54,679 bases of DNA from Prevotella pectinovora (GCF_000834015.1 NZ_JXQI01000076.1:1-54679), one strand, 5' to 3'. Shown: positions 44,561 through 54,597, numbered from the stretch's first letter. A program made the numbers and translations. The notes: generated by a model not told the origin, from the sequence alone.

Positions 44561-44695
44561 GGCGTATAGTATCCATTATATATATGGTGGGAGAAAATGC
44601 CATTGCTGTCTCTCATGGGCTTCGAGGAAGGCGCACGAGGGAATCATGATGCTTGGGAAACAACAACATTTTCATTCATTAACTTTATAAACAAA

Positions 44696-47600
44696 ATGCA
44701 AAAGAAGTACAGTTATCTAATGCTGGCACTCCTGTTGTCTATGTTATGGCTGCCAATGCAGCTGATGGCACAAGACGGCAACACAGTGCTGCAGCCGCAG
44801 TTCGGCAAGCAGACAGTGACAGTGGCAACGGATCAGGAACTCACGTACTACGACTACAAAGGCACAGGGTCGATCATGAGTTCCAATTCAAGCAACTCGC
44901 ACTCCCTTCTCGTGTTCAAACCGGCAGAACAAGGGTATTCTATCATGATTACCTTCGAGTCGTTTGACGTGAGGACCCAGATGGGGTCATATCAAGGATA
45001 TGCGAAGGTTTACGACGGTGAAGTGGACGACACGGGATTCACCTGGGCCACTAAAACAAACGAAGTGACAAAAGACACCAAGCTGCCCGAGGGCAACGTG
45101 ATTGAAACTCTTGACGGCATCTACACCGACAAGAAGTCGTTCTACTCTACGACAACCGACGGAGCATTGTCGGTAGGATTCATATATCGCTACTCATTCA
45201 AAGCTGACGGATGGGTGGCAAAGGTGAAGTGTGTGAAACTCGAGGACATGAGCGTTACGAATGCCGGTTCGCAGTATGGCAACGTGAAAGCGCCTGAGTT
45301 GACGACGAACGTGAACCTCGCCGGATTATATGTCAACACCAGCGGAGTGCTGAACGCTGACCACCTGACATCCATCAAGTTCAGAATGGCTGAGAACGAG
45401 AATGTGGTAGACCCTCTCTCTCTGAAACTGTTCGCCGGAAGCGCCGACTCATACAAGGGTGCTACCCCTATCGCTACTACGATAACGGAGGACAACGGCA
45501 TATACACAATGACGCTCGACCATAAGCTGAGCGAAGGTAAGAATGAGTTTACCATCGTTGGCGACCTGAATACAGAGGCTTCCATTGGTGCGAAACTGAA
45601 ACTGGAGGTGACTGGTGTCACCACGACAAATATGCCCGACGGCGTGGCTACATTCACGGCAGCAGAGGCAGTAGGACTGGTGAACCCGGCTATTGTGACA
45701 TTCCCAGCGGAATACAAGACAATCACGGTGACCGACACACCTCTCAACTTCTATGATGATGGAGGACCTACAGAAGAGGTAACCATCGGATTCAACGGTA
45801 TGGTGACCTTCAAACCGGCTTCTCCCGACAAGAAGGTGATGATAAACTTCTCAAAGATGAATATCTTCGAGAGTTCTCTGCACGACGACGCGAAATCACA
45901 ATACATCCTTATATATAACGGTTCGACGGACGATGAAGCCAATCTTATCAGAACCGTCAGAGAAACTGAGACTCCATTCGTACGTTCCAACTCGGAAGAC
46001 GGAGCATTGACAATAAAGTTTGTGTCCGGCAGCGAACTATCATATACCCGTGACGGTTTCGAAGCTGAGGTTTCCCTGTTTATCCCACAGCCAATGACGA
46101 CACAGGCGGTTGAGACGACACAAGCATCTGCAAAGACTCTGGCTGCCGGCGATACAGATCAGGAAATACTGAAACTGAACGTGAAGACAGAGAACAACTA
46201 TCCGGCACTGACGGCAAAGAAATTCTCTTTCACCACAAACGGCACGAATGACATCATCAGCAAGGCTACTGTATATTATACCAAGTCAGCGGCCAGCTTC
46301 TCAACTTCCGTAAAGGTGGGCGAAGCTGAGGTGACTGGCGACGCTATCGAAATAACAGCAACCAACGAGGTGTCACTTGTTGAGGGCGACAACTATTTCT
46401 GGCTTGCCTACGACATCAAGGAAACGGCTGTCAACGGACAGAAGATTGATGCCGCAGTGACTTCTGTTACACTCAGTGATGCCACCCACACCGTTGCGGA
46501 TGGTAATCCAGAGGGCAACCGCGAGGTGCTGAACCAGGTGGTATCGCATTCCGACCAGGGCACGGTTACAAAGAAAGTGAACGGTTCGATGGGCTTCAAG
46601 ACACAGAACAAGAATGAATATTCTTCTGACTATGAGAGTGGCACGGACGACCGCATCAATATCTTCCTGCCTTACAACGAGGGTATGATATGCCAGATTG
46701 AATTCTCCAAATTTGACCTATACTGGAATACCTACAGCAGCTCTGAACATGCTTCGCTGAAGATCTACAGCGGCAAGGGCACTACAGGTGAACTGCTGTG
46801 GGAGACCACAAAGAACAACTACACCAAGGGACCAGAGGGCGTAATCCGTTCTACTGCTGCCGACGGAGCATTGACAGTAGTATTCAACGCCGGTGTTACT
46901 TCATCATGGAACACAAAGAACGGTTTTGTGGCTACCGTGAGCGAATATCTCTCCAAACCAATGGAAGTGGCAGCAACTACTGCTACACAGTCGGCAAAGG
47001 AGATTGCAAAGGTGGGCGAAAAGGATCTCGACATCCTCAACATCAACATCACTACCGAGGGCAACGAGAATCCCAAGAAACTTTCAGCCGTAACTGTGGA
47101 CATGAAGGGAGCGGAGAAGAGCATCGCTGCCATCAAGCTCTACTCGCTGGCAAAGGCTGACGAGGAGATTGCCGCCGACAAGGCTCCTGTGGCTACGGCT
47201 ACAATCGACGGAACTGCAACGGAGGCTACACTGACTCTCGACGAACCGTTGGCACTGGCAGAAGGCGACAACTACTTCCGTCTGCGCTATGATATCTCTG
47301 ACGACGCTAAGGCGGGCGACATTATCGACGCCGCTATAAAGAGCATCACTGCCGACGGTGAGACTCTGACTACAGAGAACGGCGACCCTGAGGGTGCGGT
47401 AATGATAAAGAACATATACAACATGATGGCGGGCGACAATGGTGAGATTCTCATCAACGAGGGCGCTCCTCTCTTGTTCTACGACGATGGCGGTGTGGAC
47501 GGTGATTATTCGAAAAACTTCGAAGGAACTGTGACATTCGCTCCTAACACTCCTGGACAGAGCGTGAAGCTCACATTCAAGGAGTGGACTGTGACGGCAC

Positions 47601-50600
47601 AGGACAAGTTCTATGTATATCATGGCGGAGAGGTGAAGGAAAAGGAGGATGCCAAATACAGCATGTATGACAAACCGACTTATTTCCTCTCTGATGCCGA
47701 GGACGGCAAGGTGACCGTAAAATTCGTGACGAAATACTCAAAGGCTGGTTTCGCAATAGAGGTGACGGCATACGAGAAACAGCCTATCAGCGTGGCTTCT
47801 GTAACGACTACCGCCGTGGCTCCTGAAACTACGATGAAGGGTGCCGAGACGCTGCTGCAGAAGATTGAGGTGGTTGCTGACGGCGACCTCAACGTTCTGG
47901 ACATACAGAAATTCAACCTCGCTGCCATCGACCTGGCAGACAATGCCCTCGCCAATGCAAAAATCTATGCTACAGGAACAAGCGCCGAGTTTGCACCTGT
48001 AGACCTCTTCGGCAAGCAGGAGGGCGGTCAGCTTTCCATCAATGGTTCTTACAAGATCACGCTGCCTGGCACTTACTACTTCTGGCTCGCCGGCGACATC
48101 AGCACTGAGGCTGCTCCTGAGGCAACGGCATGTGCCCAGCTGGAGAGCATCACGGCAAACGAGACGACGACAAACGTTGAAGAGGCGACAGCGGCTTCCA
48201 CCAAGGTGGTACAGGGCGTGAGCGGCACAATAACAGTGGGCGCGGGCGCTGACTACGGCACGATACAGGCTGCCGTGAACTCTCTGAAGGACGGTATCGA
48301 CGGACCTGTGACCATCAACATCAAGCGTGGTATATACAACGAGAACGTGACGGTGCCTGAGATTCCGGGAGCTTCGGAGAACAATACCGTGACGCTGCAG
48401 AGCGAAAGCGGTGACTGGCACGACGTGAAGATATATTACGACTTGTATAACGAGCCGCAATATTCTGACGACAAGATGTTCCAAGAATTTGGTACGTTCA
48501 CCATTGCCGGCGCTGACTGGTTCACACTGCGCGGTGTGGAGGTGACAACGACAGACACCAATTTCCCTGGTGTGATACACATCAAGAACCAGAGCCGCCA
48601 CGTGACTGTAGACAACTGCTATATCCATGCAGACATGACGGTGACTTATTCAGAGGACATCAACCTGATATATACCTATACAAAGAACCTGGCTTACCAG
48701 AACAACGACTATCTCACAGTGAAGAACTGTCTGCTCGAGGGTGGATACATCGGTGTGAGAATGGGCGGAACAAGCTATGTGGCTCTGCCTAAGGAAGTAG
48801 GCGGAGTGATAGAGAACAATATCCTGCGCAACCAGGGTTCCAAGTCTCTGTATGTGTCTGACGAGTTGGGAACGAAGATTCGCAACAACCGCATAGAAAA
48901 CAACGCCACAACGAAGGAGTTTGACGGTATCGACGCACAGGTGAGAGACCTGTATGACGAGAGCTTCGAAATCAGCGGAAACAAGTTCCATCTCAACACC
49001 AACAACTCTGCTCTGGCCATCACGCTGAGACAGATGACGGGTAGCGAAGAGGTTCCGGTGAATATCGTGAACAACGAGGTCATCGTGGTTAGCAACAGCG
49101 AAAAGAGCTACGGTATCAAGGTCGGCAACAATGCATCCAACGTGAACATCGCCAACAACAGCGTAAATATGTTGGGTGAAGCCAAGTCTTCGGCTATGGT
49201 AATCAGCAGCAGTACTGCCGAGAACTTGAAGGTTGTGAACAACGTACTGATGAACAACGCCGGCGGTTATGTATACAGCTACAACAATGCCGACTACATG
49301 ACAAAGGCTTCTTATGCCAACAATGCCGGCTTCACTACCGGTGAGGTGTTTGCACGTCACAAAGAGGATGTTGCTTCATACGAGGCATGGCAGGCTATAT
49401 GCAACGAGGAGAACGGAGTGAACGAGGCTGCGAACTTCATCGACGGCGAGAACACTCTGGAACTCTCTAAGGCTGGCAATCTGATGAAGGCACTGCCTCT
49501 GGCTTATGTGGAGACTGACATCACAGGCAAGGAACGTAACGGCGAGACTCCTACAATCGGTGCTTATGAGTTTGATGCCAACACGGATGCTCCGGTGATG
49601 GTTGAGGGTTATCCGATAATCAACAACATCACTGACACATCGGCCGACATGAAGGTGAGATTCAGTCAGACTGGTGCCGTCCAGTATATGGTCAAGGATG
49701 GAGCTGAGGATGCTCCTACCGTTGACGAGATTACGACTTCTGAGAATGTAATCACCGCATACAAGAACGATGAGACAAAAATTACCGTTGAGGGTCTGGA
49801 GAAAGACAAGGAGTATGTCATCTACTCACTGATGACAAACATCAACGGCATGTCAAGCGAGGTGTATGCCTCAAGCAAGTTCATCGCTGGCGGTGAGGTG
49901 ATAAAGGAGATTCCTAACGTGAAGGCAACTGCAGAGGCTACTGAGAGTGTGGAGTCCGGACAGAAGGCTTCTCTCAAGGTTAACGTGACAGAGGGAACGG
50001 CTCCTTTCAGCATTTCCTGGACAAACGGAAAGCTTCAGGAGATAGCAACGGCTTCTCTCGATGACTTCGGTATTTCTGTGATGGAATATGCTCCTGTGGA
50101 GTGCGACATGTATTATGTAACCGTGACGGATGCCAACGGAAAGCAGGCTTCTGACACTTGCCGTGTGGCAGTGACCGGTGATGCCGTAGTGGCAACATTC
50201 GAGAACCTGTATCTCAACAGCGAGAGCTACTGGAACGGTCCTGACTCTAAGGGCACACCGATGGTGGGCATATATGGCGACAACCAGCTCGACGGTTCGT
50301 TCGTGAGCGGTTCTTATCAGTTCAGCAACAACTACAGCCTCGACTGGAACTCATGGCAGGGATTCGCTTATTCTAACCGTACGGCAACGACGTTCACAAG
50401 CGCTACTCCTGACCAGTATAACTCTGTTGTTGGCCATGGATATGATGAGTCGGAGAATTATGCGGTGGTATTCGACAAGGGCACAATAACTGTGCTCAAC
50501 AAGCCTGAGGAGGGTGACGTGATAAACGGATTCTATATCACCAACAACGCGTGGGCTCTTGACTGCATAAAGAACGGCAACGGAGTGGCACACAAGTTTG

Positions 50601-51256
50601 AAGAGGGTGACTATCTCATAGCGACATTCACTGGCACCAGGGCTGACGGTTCTACATCTACAGTGGACTGCTATCTTGCTGACTATCGTGCTTCGAAGGA
50701 GGCTGACCGCTACTATCTCGACACATGGCAGTGGGTTGACCTTCGTCCGCTCGGCAAAGTGAAGACCATCTCTGTATCCCTCTCTGGCTCTGACACTGGT
50801 TCATTCGGATTGAATACATCGGCTTACTTCTGTATGGACGACTTCAACGGTGAACGTGTCGTTGCGGAGGCTCCGGTTCAGGTGGCTGGCGACGAGATTG
50901 ATCTCAGCGAGTTCTTCACGTTCGATGATGCTTCGGCTACGGTTTCTTACGCATTTGCCGACGCTCTGAGCGAGGAACTGGCACAGAACGTGACTCTCTC
51001 TGCCGACGGCAGACTGACTGTGAAGAAGGGCTACTACAACAGTTTCAACGTTGTGGTAAGCGCCACACAGAAGGGCAAGATTCAGTTCTTGAACATACCG
51101 TTCGACATCGTTGACGGCATCAATGGCGTTGAGGATTCTGACAGTAACGTAGCTGCCCGCTACAACATCAGCGGACAGAAACTGAACGCTCTCCAGAAAG
51201 GTGTCAACATCATACGCACCACCGACGGCAAGACCGTTAAGGTAGGCGTGAGGTGA
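44696..51256 (+). CDS. Giant riboswitch-controlled surface protein: CUB-like modules, beta-helix, DUF4465-like domain (2186 aa)
   Basis: I start at MQKKYSYLMLALLLSMLWLP, a signal peptide; the longer frame to 44597 would overlap the leader. Four pairs of modules fill roughly the first 1170 residues: CUB-like domains (e.g. LNFYDDGGPTEEVTIGFNGM, LLFYDDGGVDGDYSKNFEGT) alternating with domains like the N-terminal domain of BNR-repeat sialidases (LAAGDTDQEILKLNVKTENN; LVEGDNYFWLAYDI). A right-handed beta-helix follows (about 1175-1635; GAGADYGTIQAAVNSLKDGI, then an NNxI-type ladder), then an Fn3 and an SprB/PKD-like module. A DUF4465-like domain comes next (about 1832-2055; SESYWNGPDSKG, WQGFAYSNRTATT), then an Ig-like module and a T9SS-like tail. 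No catalytic site is evident to me. Confidence 0.85.
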   Translation: MQKKYSYLMLALLLSMLWLPMQLMAQDGNTVLQPQFGKQTVTVATDQELTYYDYKGTGSIMSSNSSNSHSLLVFKPAEQGYSIMITFESFDVRTQMGSYQGYAKVYDGEVDDTGFTWATKTNEVTKDTKLPEGNVIETLDGIYTDKKSFYSTTTDGALSVGFIYRYSFKADGWVAKVKCVKLEDMSVTNAGSQYGNVKAPELTTNVNLAGLYVNTSGVLNADHLTSIKFRMAENENVVDPLSLKLFAGSADSYKGATPIATTITEDNGIYTMTLDHKLSEGKNEFTIVGDLNTEASIGAKLKLEVTGVTTTNMPDGVATFTAAEAVGLVNPAIVTFPAEYKTITVTDTPLNFYDDGGPTEEVTIGFNGMVTFKPASPDKKVMINFSKMNIFESSLHDDAKSQYILIYNGSTDDEANLIRTVRETETPFVRSNSEDGALTIKFVSGSELSYTRDGFEAEVSLFIPQPMTTQAVETTQASAKTLAAGDTDQEILKLNVKTENNYPALTAKKFSFTTNGTNDIISKATVYYTKSAASFSTSVKVGEAEVTGDAIEITATNEVSLVEGDNYFWLAYDIKETAVNGQKIDAAVTSVTLSDATHTVADGNPEGNREVLNQVVSHSDQGTVTKKVNGSMGFKTQNKNEYSSDYESGTDDRINIFLPYNEGMICQIEFSKFDLYWNTYSSSEHASLKIYSGKGTTGELLWETTKNNYTKGPEGVIRSTAADGALTVVFNAGVTSSWNTKNGFVATVSEYLSKPMEVAATTATQSAKEIAKVGEKDLDILNINITTEGNENPKKLSAVTVDMKGAEKSIAAIKLYSLAKADEEIAADKAPVATATIDGTATEATLTLDEPLALAEGDNYFRLRYDISDDAKAGDIIDAAIKSITADGETLTTENGDPEGAVMIKNIYNMMAGDNGEILINEGAPLLFYDDGGVDGDYSKNFEGTVTFAPNTPGQSVKLTFKEWTVTAQDKFYVYHGGEVKEKEDAKYSMYDKPTYFLSDAEDGKVTVKFVTKYSKAGFAIEVTAYEKQPISVASVTTTAVAPETTMKGAETLLQKIEVVADGDLNVLDIQKFNLAAIDLADNALANAKIYATGTSAEFAPVDLFGKQEGGQLSINGSYKITLPGTYYFWLAGDISTEAAPEATACAQLESITANETTTNVEEATAASTKVVQGVSGTITVGAGADYGTIQAAVNSLKDGIDGPVTINIKRGIYNENVTVPEIPGASENNTVTLQSESGDWHDVKIYYDLYNEPQYSDDKMFQEFGTFTIAGADWFTLRGVEVTTTDTNFPGVIHIKNQSRHVTVDNCYIHADMTVTYSEDINLIYTYTKNLAYQNNDYLTVKNCLLEGGYIGVRMGGTSYVALPKEVGGVIENNILRNQGSKSLYVSDELGTKIRNNRIENNATTKEFDGIDAQVRDLYDESFEISGNKFHLNTNNSALAITLRQMTGSEEVPVNIVNNEVIVVSNSEKSYGIKVGNNASNVNIANNSVNMLGEAKSSAMVISSSTAENLKVVNNVLMNNAGGYVYSYNNADYMTKASYANNAGFTTGEVFARHKEDVASYEAWQAICNEENGVNEAANFIDGENTLELSKAGNLMKALPLAYVETDITGKERNGETPTIGAYEFDANTDAPVMVEGYPIINNITDTSADMKVRFSQTGAVQYMVKDGAEDAPTVDEITTSENVITAYKNDETKITVEGLEKDKEYVIYSLMTNINGMSSEVYASSKFIAGGEVIKEIPNVKATAEATESVESGQKASLKVNVTEGTAPFSISWTNGKLQEIATASLDDFGISVMEYAPVECDMYYVTVTDANGKQASDTCRVAVTGDAVVATFENLYLNSESYWNGPDSKGTPMVGIYGDNQLDGSFVSGSYQFSNNYSLDWNSWQGFAYSNRTATTFTSATPDQYNSVVGHGYDESENYAVVFDKGTITVLNKPEEGDVINGFYITNNAWALDCIKNGNGVAHKFEEGDYLIATFTGTRADGSTSTVDCYLADYRASKEADRYYLDTWQWVDLRPLGKVKTISVSLSGSDTGSFGLNTSAYFCMDDFNGERVVAEAPVQVAGDEIDLSEFFTFDDASATVSYAFADALSEELAQNVTLSADGRLTVKKGYYNSFNVVVSATQKGKIQFLNIPFDIVDGINGVEDSDSNVAARYNISGQKLNALQKGVNIIRTTDGKTVKVGVR

Positions 51257-51290
51257 GAATCCACATTTTGAGGTTATAAATAATCGATAG

Positions 51291-51335
51291 AGAAAGCCCC
51301 GGAACCTTGTGAATAGGTTTCGGGGCTTTCTTCTG
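51291..51335 (+). terminator. Terminator of the giant surface protein gene
   Basis: AGAAAGCCCCGGAACCT (51291-51307) pairs with AGGTTTCGGGGCTTTCT (51314-51330) with one mismatch, followed by TCT. The rest of 51336-51505 has only a short GCGGTATACCGC palindrome (51380-51391). Confidence 0.85.
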
Positions 51336-51505
51336 ATAACGCATCGTCAGCTAATAATGTCTCGTCATATAGTGAAGCGGCGGTATACCGCTGGTATAGC
51401 TATGTGATACTGTCAGTTTACCTATGCTGCACTATCGGTGCAAGGCTGCTGCACTTCTCTTGTACCGCTTTTTCAATCTATATTTATGATGAATTACCTA
51501 AATAG

Positions 51506-52630
51506 TTACATTAACTCCCTTTTGAACCACACCTCGAAAACATGGTCGGCAAGAAACACTCCCTCCTTGGTCTGGGTGATGATTTCCTTTTCGAAAAGAG
51601 CTTTCTTAATGCGCTCCACATTAGATTTCGTTCCAATTGGATAAATATCGTCAACTTTCTTTGATGAGAAGCCATTGTGGATGCCGCTGCAAAGCAGACG
51701 GATGAAGTTGAGCTGGTAGGTTGTGAGTGATTCCGTCTGCTGCACAAACAGGCTGTTGCATTGTTCCAGCAGAGCATCAACGCCCCGATGAAATGTTTCT
51801 TCTGTCACTTCCGTATCCGTCTCTGCCATCACATTCCACGCCAACTGCTGTACGTAGGATGAATAGTTTCCGACGCACTCACATATCCTGGATGCGTAAA
51901 TGTCAGAGATTCGTTTTCCGTATTTCTCAAAGCGGGAGCAGATGAACGGCACCCAATACTCCGTGGGGATACAGTCTAGGTATATCATCTCGCCGAACAT
52001 GTAGAATGGCATCCGCTTACTTTGAAAGATATTCATCATCAGGTGTTTCTTGCTGCCAAACAGACAATAGGACACATTCTGCTGATGCTGCCATACACCG
52101 CGCATACGCTTCTGCACTTCTATGCTGCCTGGAAATTCGCCTACCTGCTGGAACTCATCGATACATACAACTATCCGGAAGCCTTTTTCGCGTGCAATGA
52201 GTTCCGGAAGATTGAGTATCTCTTCGGGAGTATAGTCCTTCGGCGTTATTCCAAGCGATAATGAGAACTCCGAATTTGGCTCAGGACTGAAGGAGAACTT
52301 GGGCGAAAGGCGGACAAGGAAACGCTTTATGTTTTCCAATATCTGCTCCGCCCTGTTGCCCGTGGATTTCAGTATTGCCGAAGCAAAGCGGTTGTAGAAA
52401 TCATACTCGCTACGACAGTCGTATATATCCATATACACTGTTTTCACCTGCGGAACGTCCATTTCCGACATTACCTTCTTTACCAGTGAGGTCTTTCCCA
52501 TTCGCCTTGGCGAGATGAGGATGACGTTTATGCCGCTTTCAAAATCAAGCTTTATGCGCTTGGCTTCCTTTATGCGGTCGGTGAAGTTATTGCCCTCTAC
52601 CGACATTCCGTAAACAAATGCTTTTTCCAT
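51506..52630 (-). CDS. AAA-type ATP-binding protein of the archaeal-ATPase/ATPase_2 class (374 aa)
   Basis: I start at MEKAFVYGMSVEGNNFTDR; the frame to 52696 would read through tandem-repeat sequence. Walker A is SPRRMGKTS (about 40-48), Walker B VVCIDEF, and a sensor-like SYCLFGSKKH follows. The C-terminal third is a helical/winged-helix region (TTYQLNFIRLLCSGIHNGFS ... HVFEVWFKREL). Such ATPases are common in Bacteroidota, often in accessory DNA, and are mostly uncharacterised. The gene stands alone. It has a 67-bp duplicated upstream region. Confidence 0.82.
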   Translation of the reverse strand: MEKAFVYGMSVEGNNFTDRIKEAKRIKLDFESGINVILISPRRMGKTSLVKKVMSEMDVPQVKTVYMDIYDCRSEYDFYNRFASAILKSTGNRAEQILENIKRFLVRLSPKFSFSPEPNSEFSLSLGITPKDYTPEEILNLPELIAREKGFRIVVCIDEFQQVGEFPGSIEVQKRMRGVWQHQQNVSYCLFGSKKHLMMNIFQSKRMPFYMFGEMIYLDCIPTEYWVPFICSRFEKYGKRISDIYASRICECVGNYSSYVQQLAWNVMAETDTEVTEETFHRGVDALLEQCNSLFVQQTESLTTYQLNFIRLLCSGIHNGFSSKKVDDIYPIGTKSNVERIKKALFEKEIITQTKEGVFLADHVFEVWFKRELM

Positions 52631-52652
52631 ATCCCAAATACTTATATTGACG

Positions 52653-52803
52653 ATGTAAATACTTTGCAAACGAGCGCAAAGAGAGTTTACTCTCAATTTG
52701 CCGAGTGCAGCTAAGTATTATGTAAATACTTTGCAAACGAGCGCAAAGAGAGTTTACTCTCAATTTGCCGAGTGCAGCTAAGTATTATGTAAATACTTTG
52801 CAA
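52653..52803 (-). repeat. 67-bp direct tandem repeat (2.25 copies) in front of the ATPase gene
   Basis: Two identical 67-base units start at 52653 and 52720, and a third begins at 52787 but diverges after about 17 bases. Each contains ATGTAAATACTTTGCAAACG and a GAGAGTTTACTCTC palindrome. It lies 23 bases upstream of the ATPase start, so each unit may carry promoter or operator sequence. TATATTTG on the minus strand at about 52801-52808 is a candidate -7 box. Confidence 0.9.
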
Positions 52804-52821
52804 ATATAAACAAAAATATCG

Positions 52822-52858
52822 AGGTTCACAAGTTAGTGGACCACTAACTTGTGAACCT
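52822..52858 (-). terminator. Perfect 18-bp palindrome between the two minus-strand genes
   Basis: AGGTTCACAAGTTAGTGG (52822-52839) and CCACTAACTTGTGAACCT (52841-52858) are complements around one central base. On the minus strand ATATTTTTG follows a few bases later, so it may end histidine-kinase transcription. It could also be an operator or a cruciform. Confidence 0.6.
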
Positions 52859-52981
52859 TATATAAGTATCTGACAATAACATCTGTTTGTCGCCACGATT
52901 GTATTTACTATTCTTCGGCAACCTTTTAGAATACCCTCACTCAAAAACAACCGAACTTAAAGTATGATCAGGAAAAATTAT

Positions 52982-54145
52982 TTATTTTTTTATCTCAATC
53001 CTGAACGTCGTGCCAACTCCCACTTCACTGCGTTTAACGAAGATGCGGCCATGATGATATTCCTCAACGATTCTCTTGGCAAGAGAAAGACCTAAGCCCC
53101 ACCCACGTTTCTTTGTCGTGAAACCGGGCTTGAACACGCTACTTATGTCTTTCTTCCTTATACCCTTGCCATCGTCAGTAACTTCGATAACTGCCTTGCC
53201 GGGCAAATCCAAGACCTCGATAGTGATATGCCCCTCGCCTTCCATGGCGTCAACGGCATTCTTGCAGAGGTTCTCTATTACCCACTCAAAAAGAGAAGTA
53301 TTGAGATTCACGATAATATCATTCTGAGGGAATTTCTTTGTCATAAGAACCTTAGATGATGTCCGTCGGTCCATATAGTCGATCACATGGTCTACCACAT
53401 CACTGAGACTCGACGGCACAGGTTCTGGCAATGAGCCAATCTTGGAGAAGCGGTCGGCAATAAGCTGCAAGCGCTTCACATCCTTGTCCATCTCCGGGAT
53501 AAGGTTATCATCAGGATAATTCTCCTTCAGTATCTCTATCCAGGCCATAAGACTGGATATCGGTGTACCCAGCTGATGTGCGGTCTCCTTTGACAAACCT
53601 ACCCACACCTTGTTTTGTTCTGCTTTCTTTGATGTCAGCAAAGCGAATATAGCCACTACAACAAATATAAGCACTACTCCAAGCTGCACATAAGGATAAT
53701 ACGCCAAACGTTTCAGTATCGTGGAATCATCATAGCATACATCCACATAAGCCTTCTTATTAGCATCATCCATAGAGATTCTGATGAATCTGCCAGCGTC
53801 ATAAAGACGCTTTCCCAAATGCGACACATACGCAACACTGTCCTTCTCAGAACGGTTGCCTACATCAACGTTTCTGCATATCTGCACCAGTCCCTTATTA
53901 TCAAGCACGATAACGGGAATGGTATTGTTGTCGTTCATCACTTTCAGTACAAGCCCCAAATCTGTGGTCTCGTCGGCCATATTGAACGAGCGCATTGCGT
54001 CCGCCCAAATTTCCATCTTGTTGCGTTCCTCCTTGGCGAGGTCCTTTACAAAGATATTTGAGATTATCAGGGATGTTACCGCTATTACAATAGCCGCCAA
54101 CACGAGAATGATCTTAACTTGCCTTATTCTATCTGTCCATTGCAT
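52982..54145 (-). CDS. Membrane sensor histidine kinase (387 aa)
   Basis: It has two membrane segments (about 13-32 and 153-171) flanking an extracytoplasmic sensor domain of about 120 residues. The phosphoacceptor is His190 in LSKETAHQLGTPISSLM, and the ATPase domain has the N box ENLCKNAVDAM, G1 DDGKGI, F box region VFKPGFTTK and G2 GWGLGLSL. There is no HAMP or PAS domain. No response regulator gene is adjacent in the window, so it is an orphan, possibly with its partner beyond the edge or elsewhere. The sensor domain resembles nothing I recognise. Confidence 0.92.
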   Translation of the reverse strand: MQWTDRIRQVKIILVLAAIVIAVTSLIISNIFVKDLAKEERNKMEIWADAMRSFNMADETTDLGLVLKVMNDNNTIPVIVLDNKGLVQICRNVDVGNRSEKDSVAYVSHLGKRLYDAGRFIRISMDDANKKAYVDVCYDDSTILKRLAYYPYVQLGVVLIFVVVAIFALLTSKKAEQNKVWVGLSKETAHQLGTPISSLMAWIEILKENYPDDNLIPEMDKDVKRLQLIADRFSKIGSLPEPVPSSLSDVVDHVIDYMDRRTSSKVLMTKKFPQNDIIVNLNTSLFEWVIENLCKNAVDAMEGEGHITIEVLDLPGKAVIEVTDDGKGIRKKDISSVFKPGFTTKKRGWGLGLSLAKRIVEEYHHGRIFVKRSEVGVGTTFRIEIKK

Positions 54146-54217
54146 ATCATAGTAACGGAAATAACTACTATTTATTGCAATACAAATGTTTACAAAGACA
54201 TTTTTAAGGACACAGTA

Positions 54218-54288
54218 TAAAAATCAAAAGACTGCAAGCAGTTATAAAATACTACCATTGAACGGCCTAATGACCGTTTCAGGTTAAA
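54218..54288 (-). repeat. Partial MITE-like element, copy D
   Basis: AAAAATCAAAAGACTGCAAG, CAGTTATAAAAT and GAACGGCCTAATGACCGTTT followed by CAGGTTAAA match the left end of the element in inverted orientation. The other end is absent. Confidence 0.7.
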
Positions 54289-54396
54289 TGGAGATATAAA
54301 AACAAGACAAGGAAGTGATCAGTCTTATGACACGTGTACAATTCTGGTATTTAACCCACATTTTCCCAAAAACCGTCAACCATCTGGTCCCATATT

Positions 54397-54471
54397 CGGA
54401 AGTGTCTATAATTCAGTCACTTCCGTCTGTTTCTGGGGTCAAAAACCATCTGGTAATTGTCCGGACAATTC
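54397..54471. repeat. Inverted repeats between the kinase gene and the rRNA operon
   Basis: CGGAAGTG (54397-54404) pairs with CACTTCCG (54418-54425), and AATTGTCCGGACAATT (54456-54471) is a perfect 16-base palindrome. They lie within the otherwise empty 54289-54540, where I see no gene. The words CCATCTGGT and AATTGTCC recur within 100 bases. Confidence 0.5.
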
Positions 54472-54540
54472 AATTATCGCCTGATGAAAACAGACATAAA
54501 GCTGCATGAGGACCCAAAAAGCCTCTGATGCGTACAGACG

Positions 54541-54577
54541 CAAAAAAATCCTCCGGAGGATTGCTCTTCCGGAGGAT
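54541..54577 (-). terminator. Terminator of the rRNA operon
   Basis: ATCCTCCGGA (54548-54557) pairs with TCCGGAGGAT (54568-54577). On the minus strand the stem is followed by TTTTTTTG. It lies about 20 bases past the 5S 3' end. Confidence 0.88.
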
Positions 54578-54597
54578 TCAAGTCTTAAAGTGAAAAA

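Noticed and set aside
44597..44695. Upstream start for the riboswitch-controlled gene
   Set aside because: The signal peptide begins at the ATG at 44696; the extension lies in the riboswitch leader.
52631..52696. Upstream start for the AAA ATPase
   Set aside because: The extension is translated from the 67-bp tandem repeat and is not protein-like.
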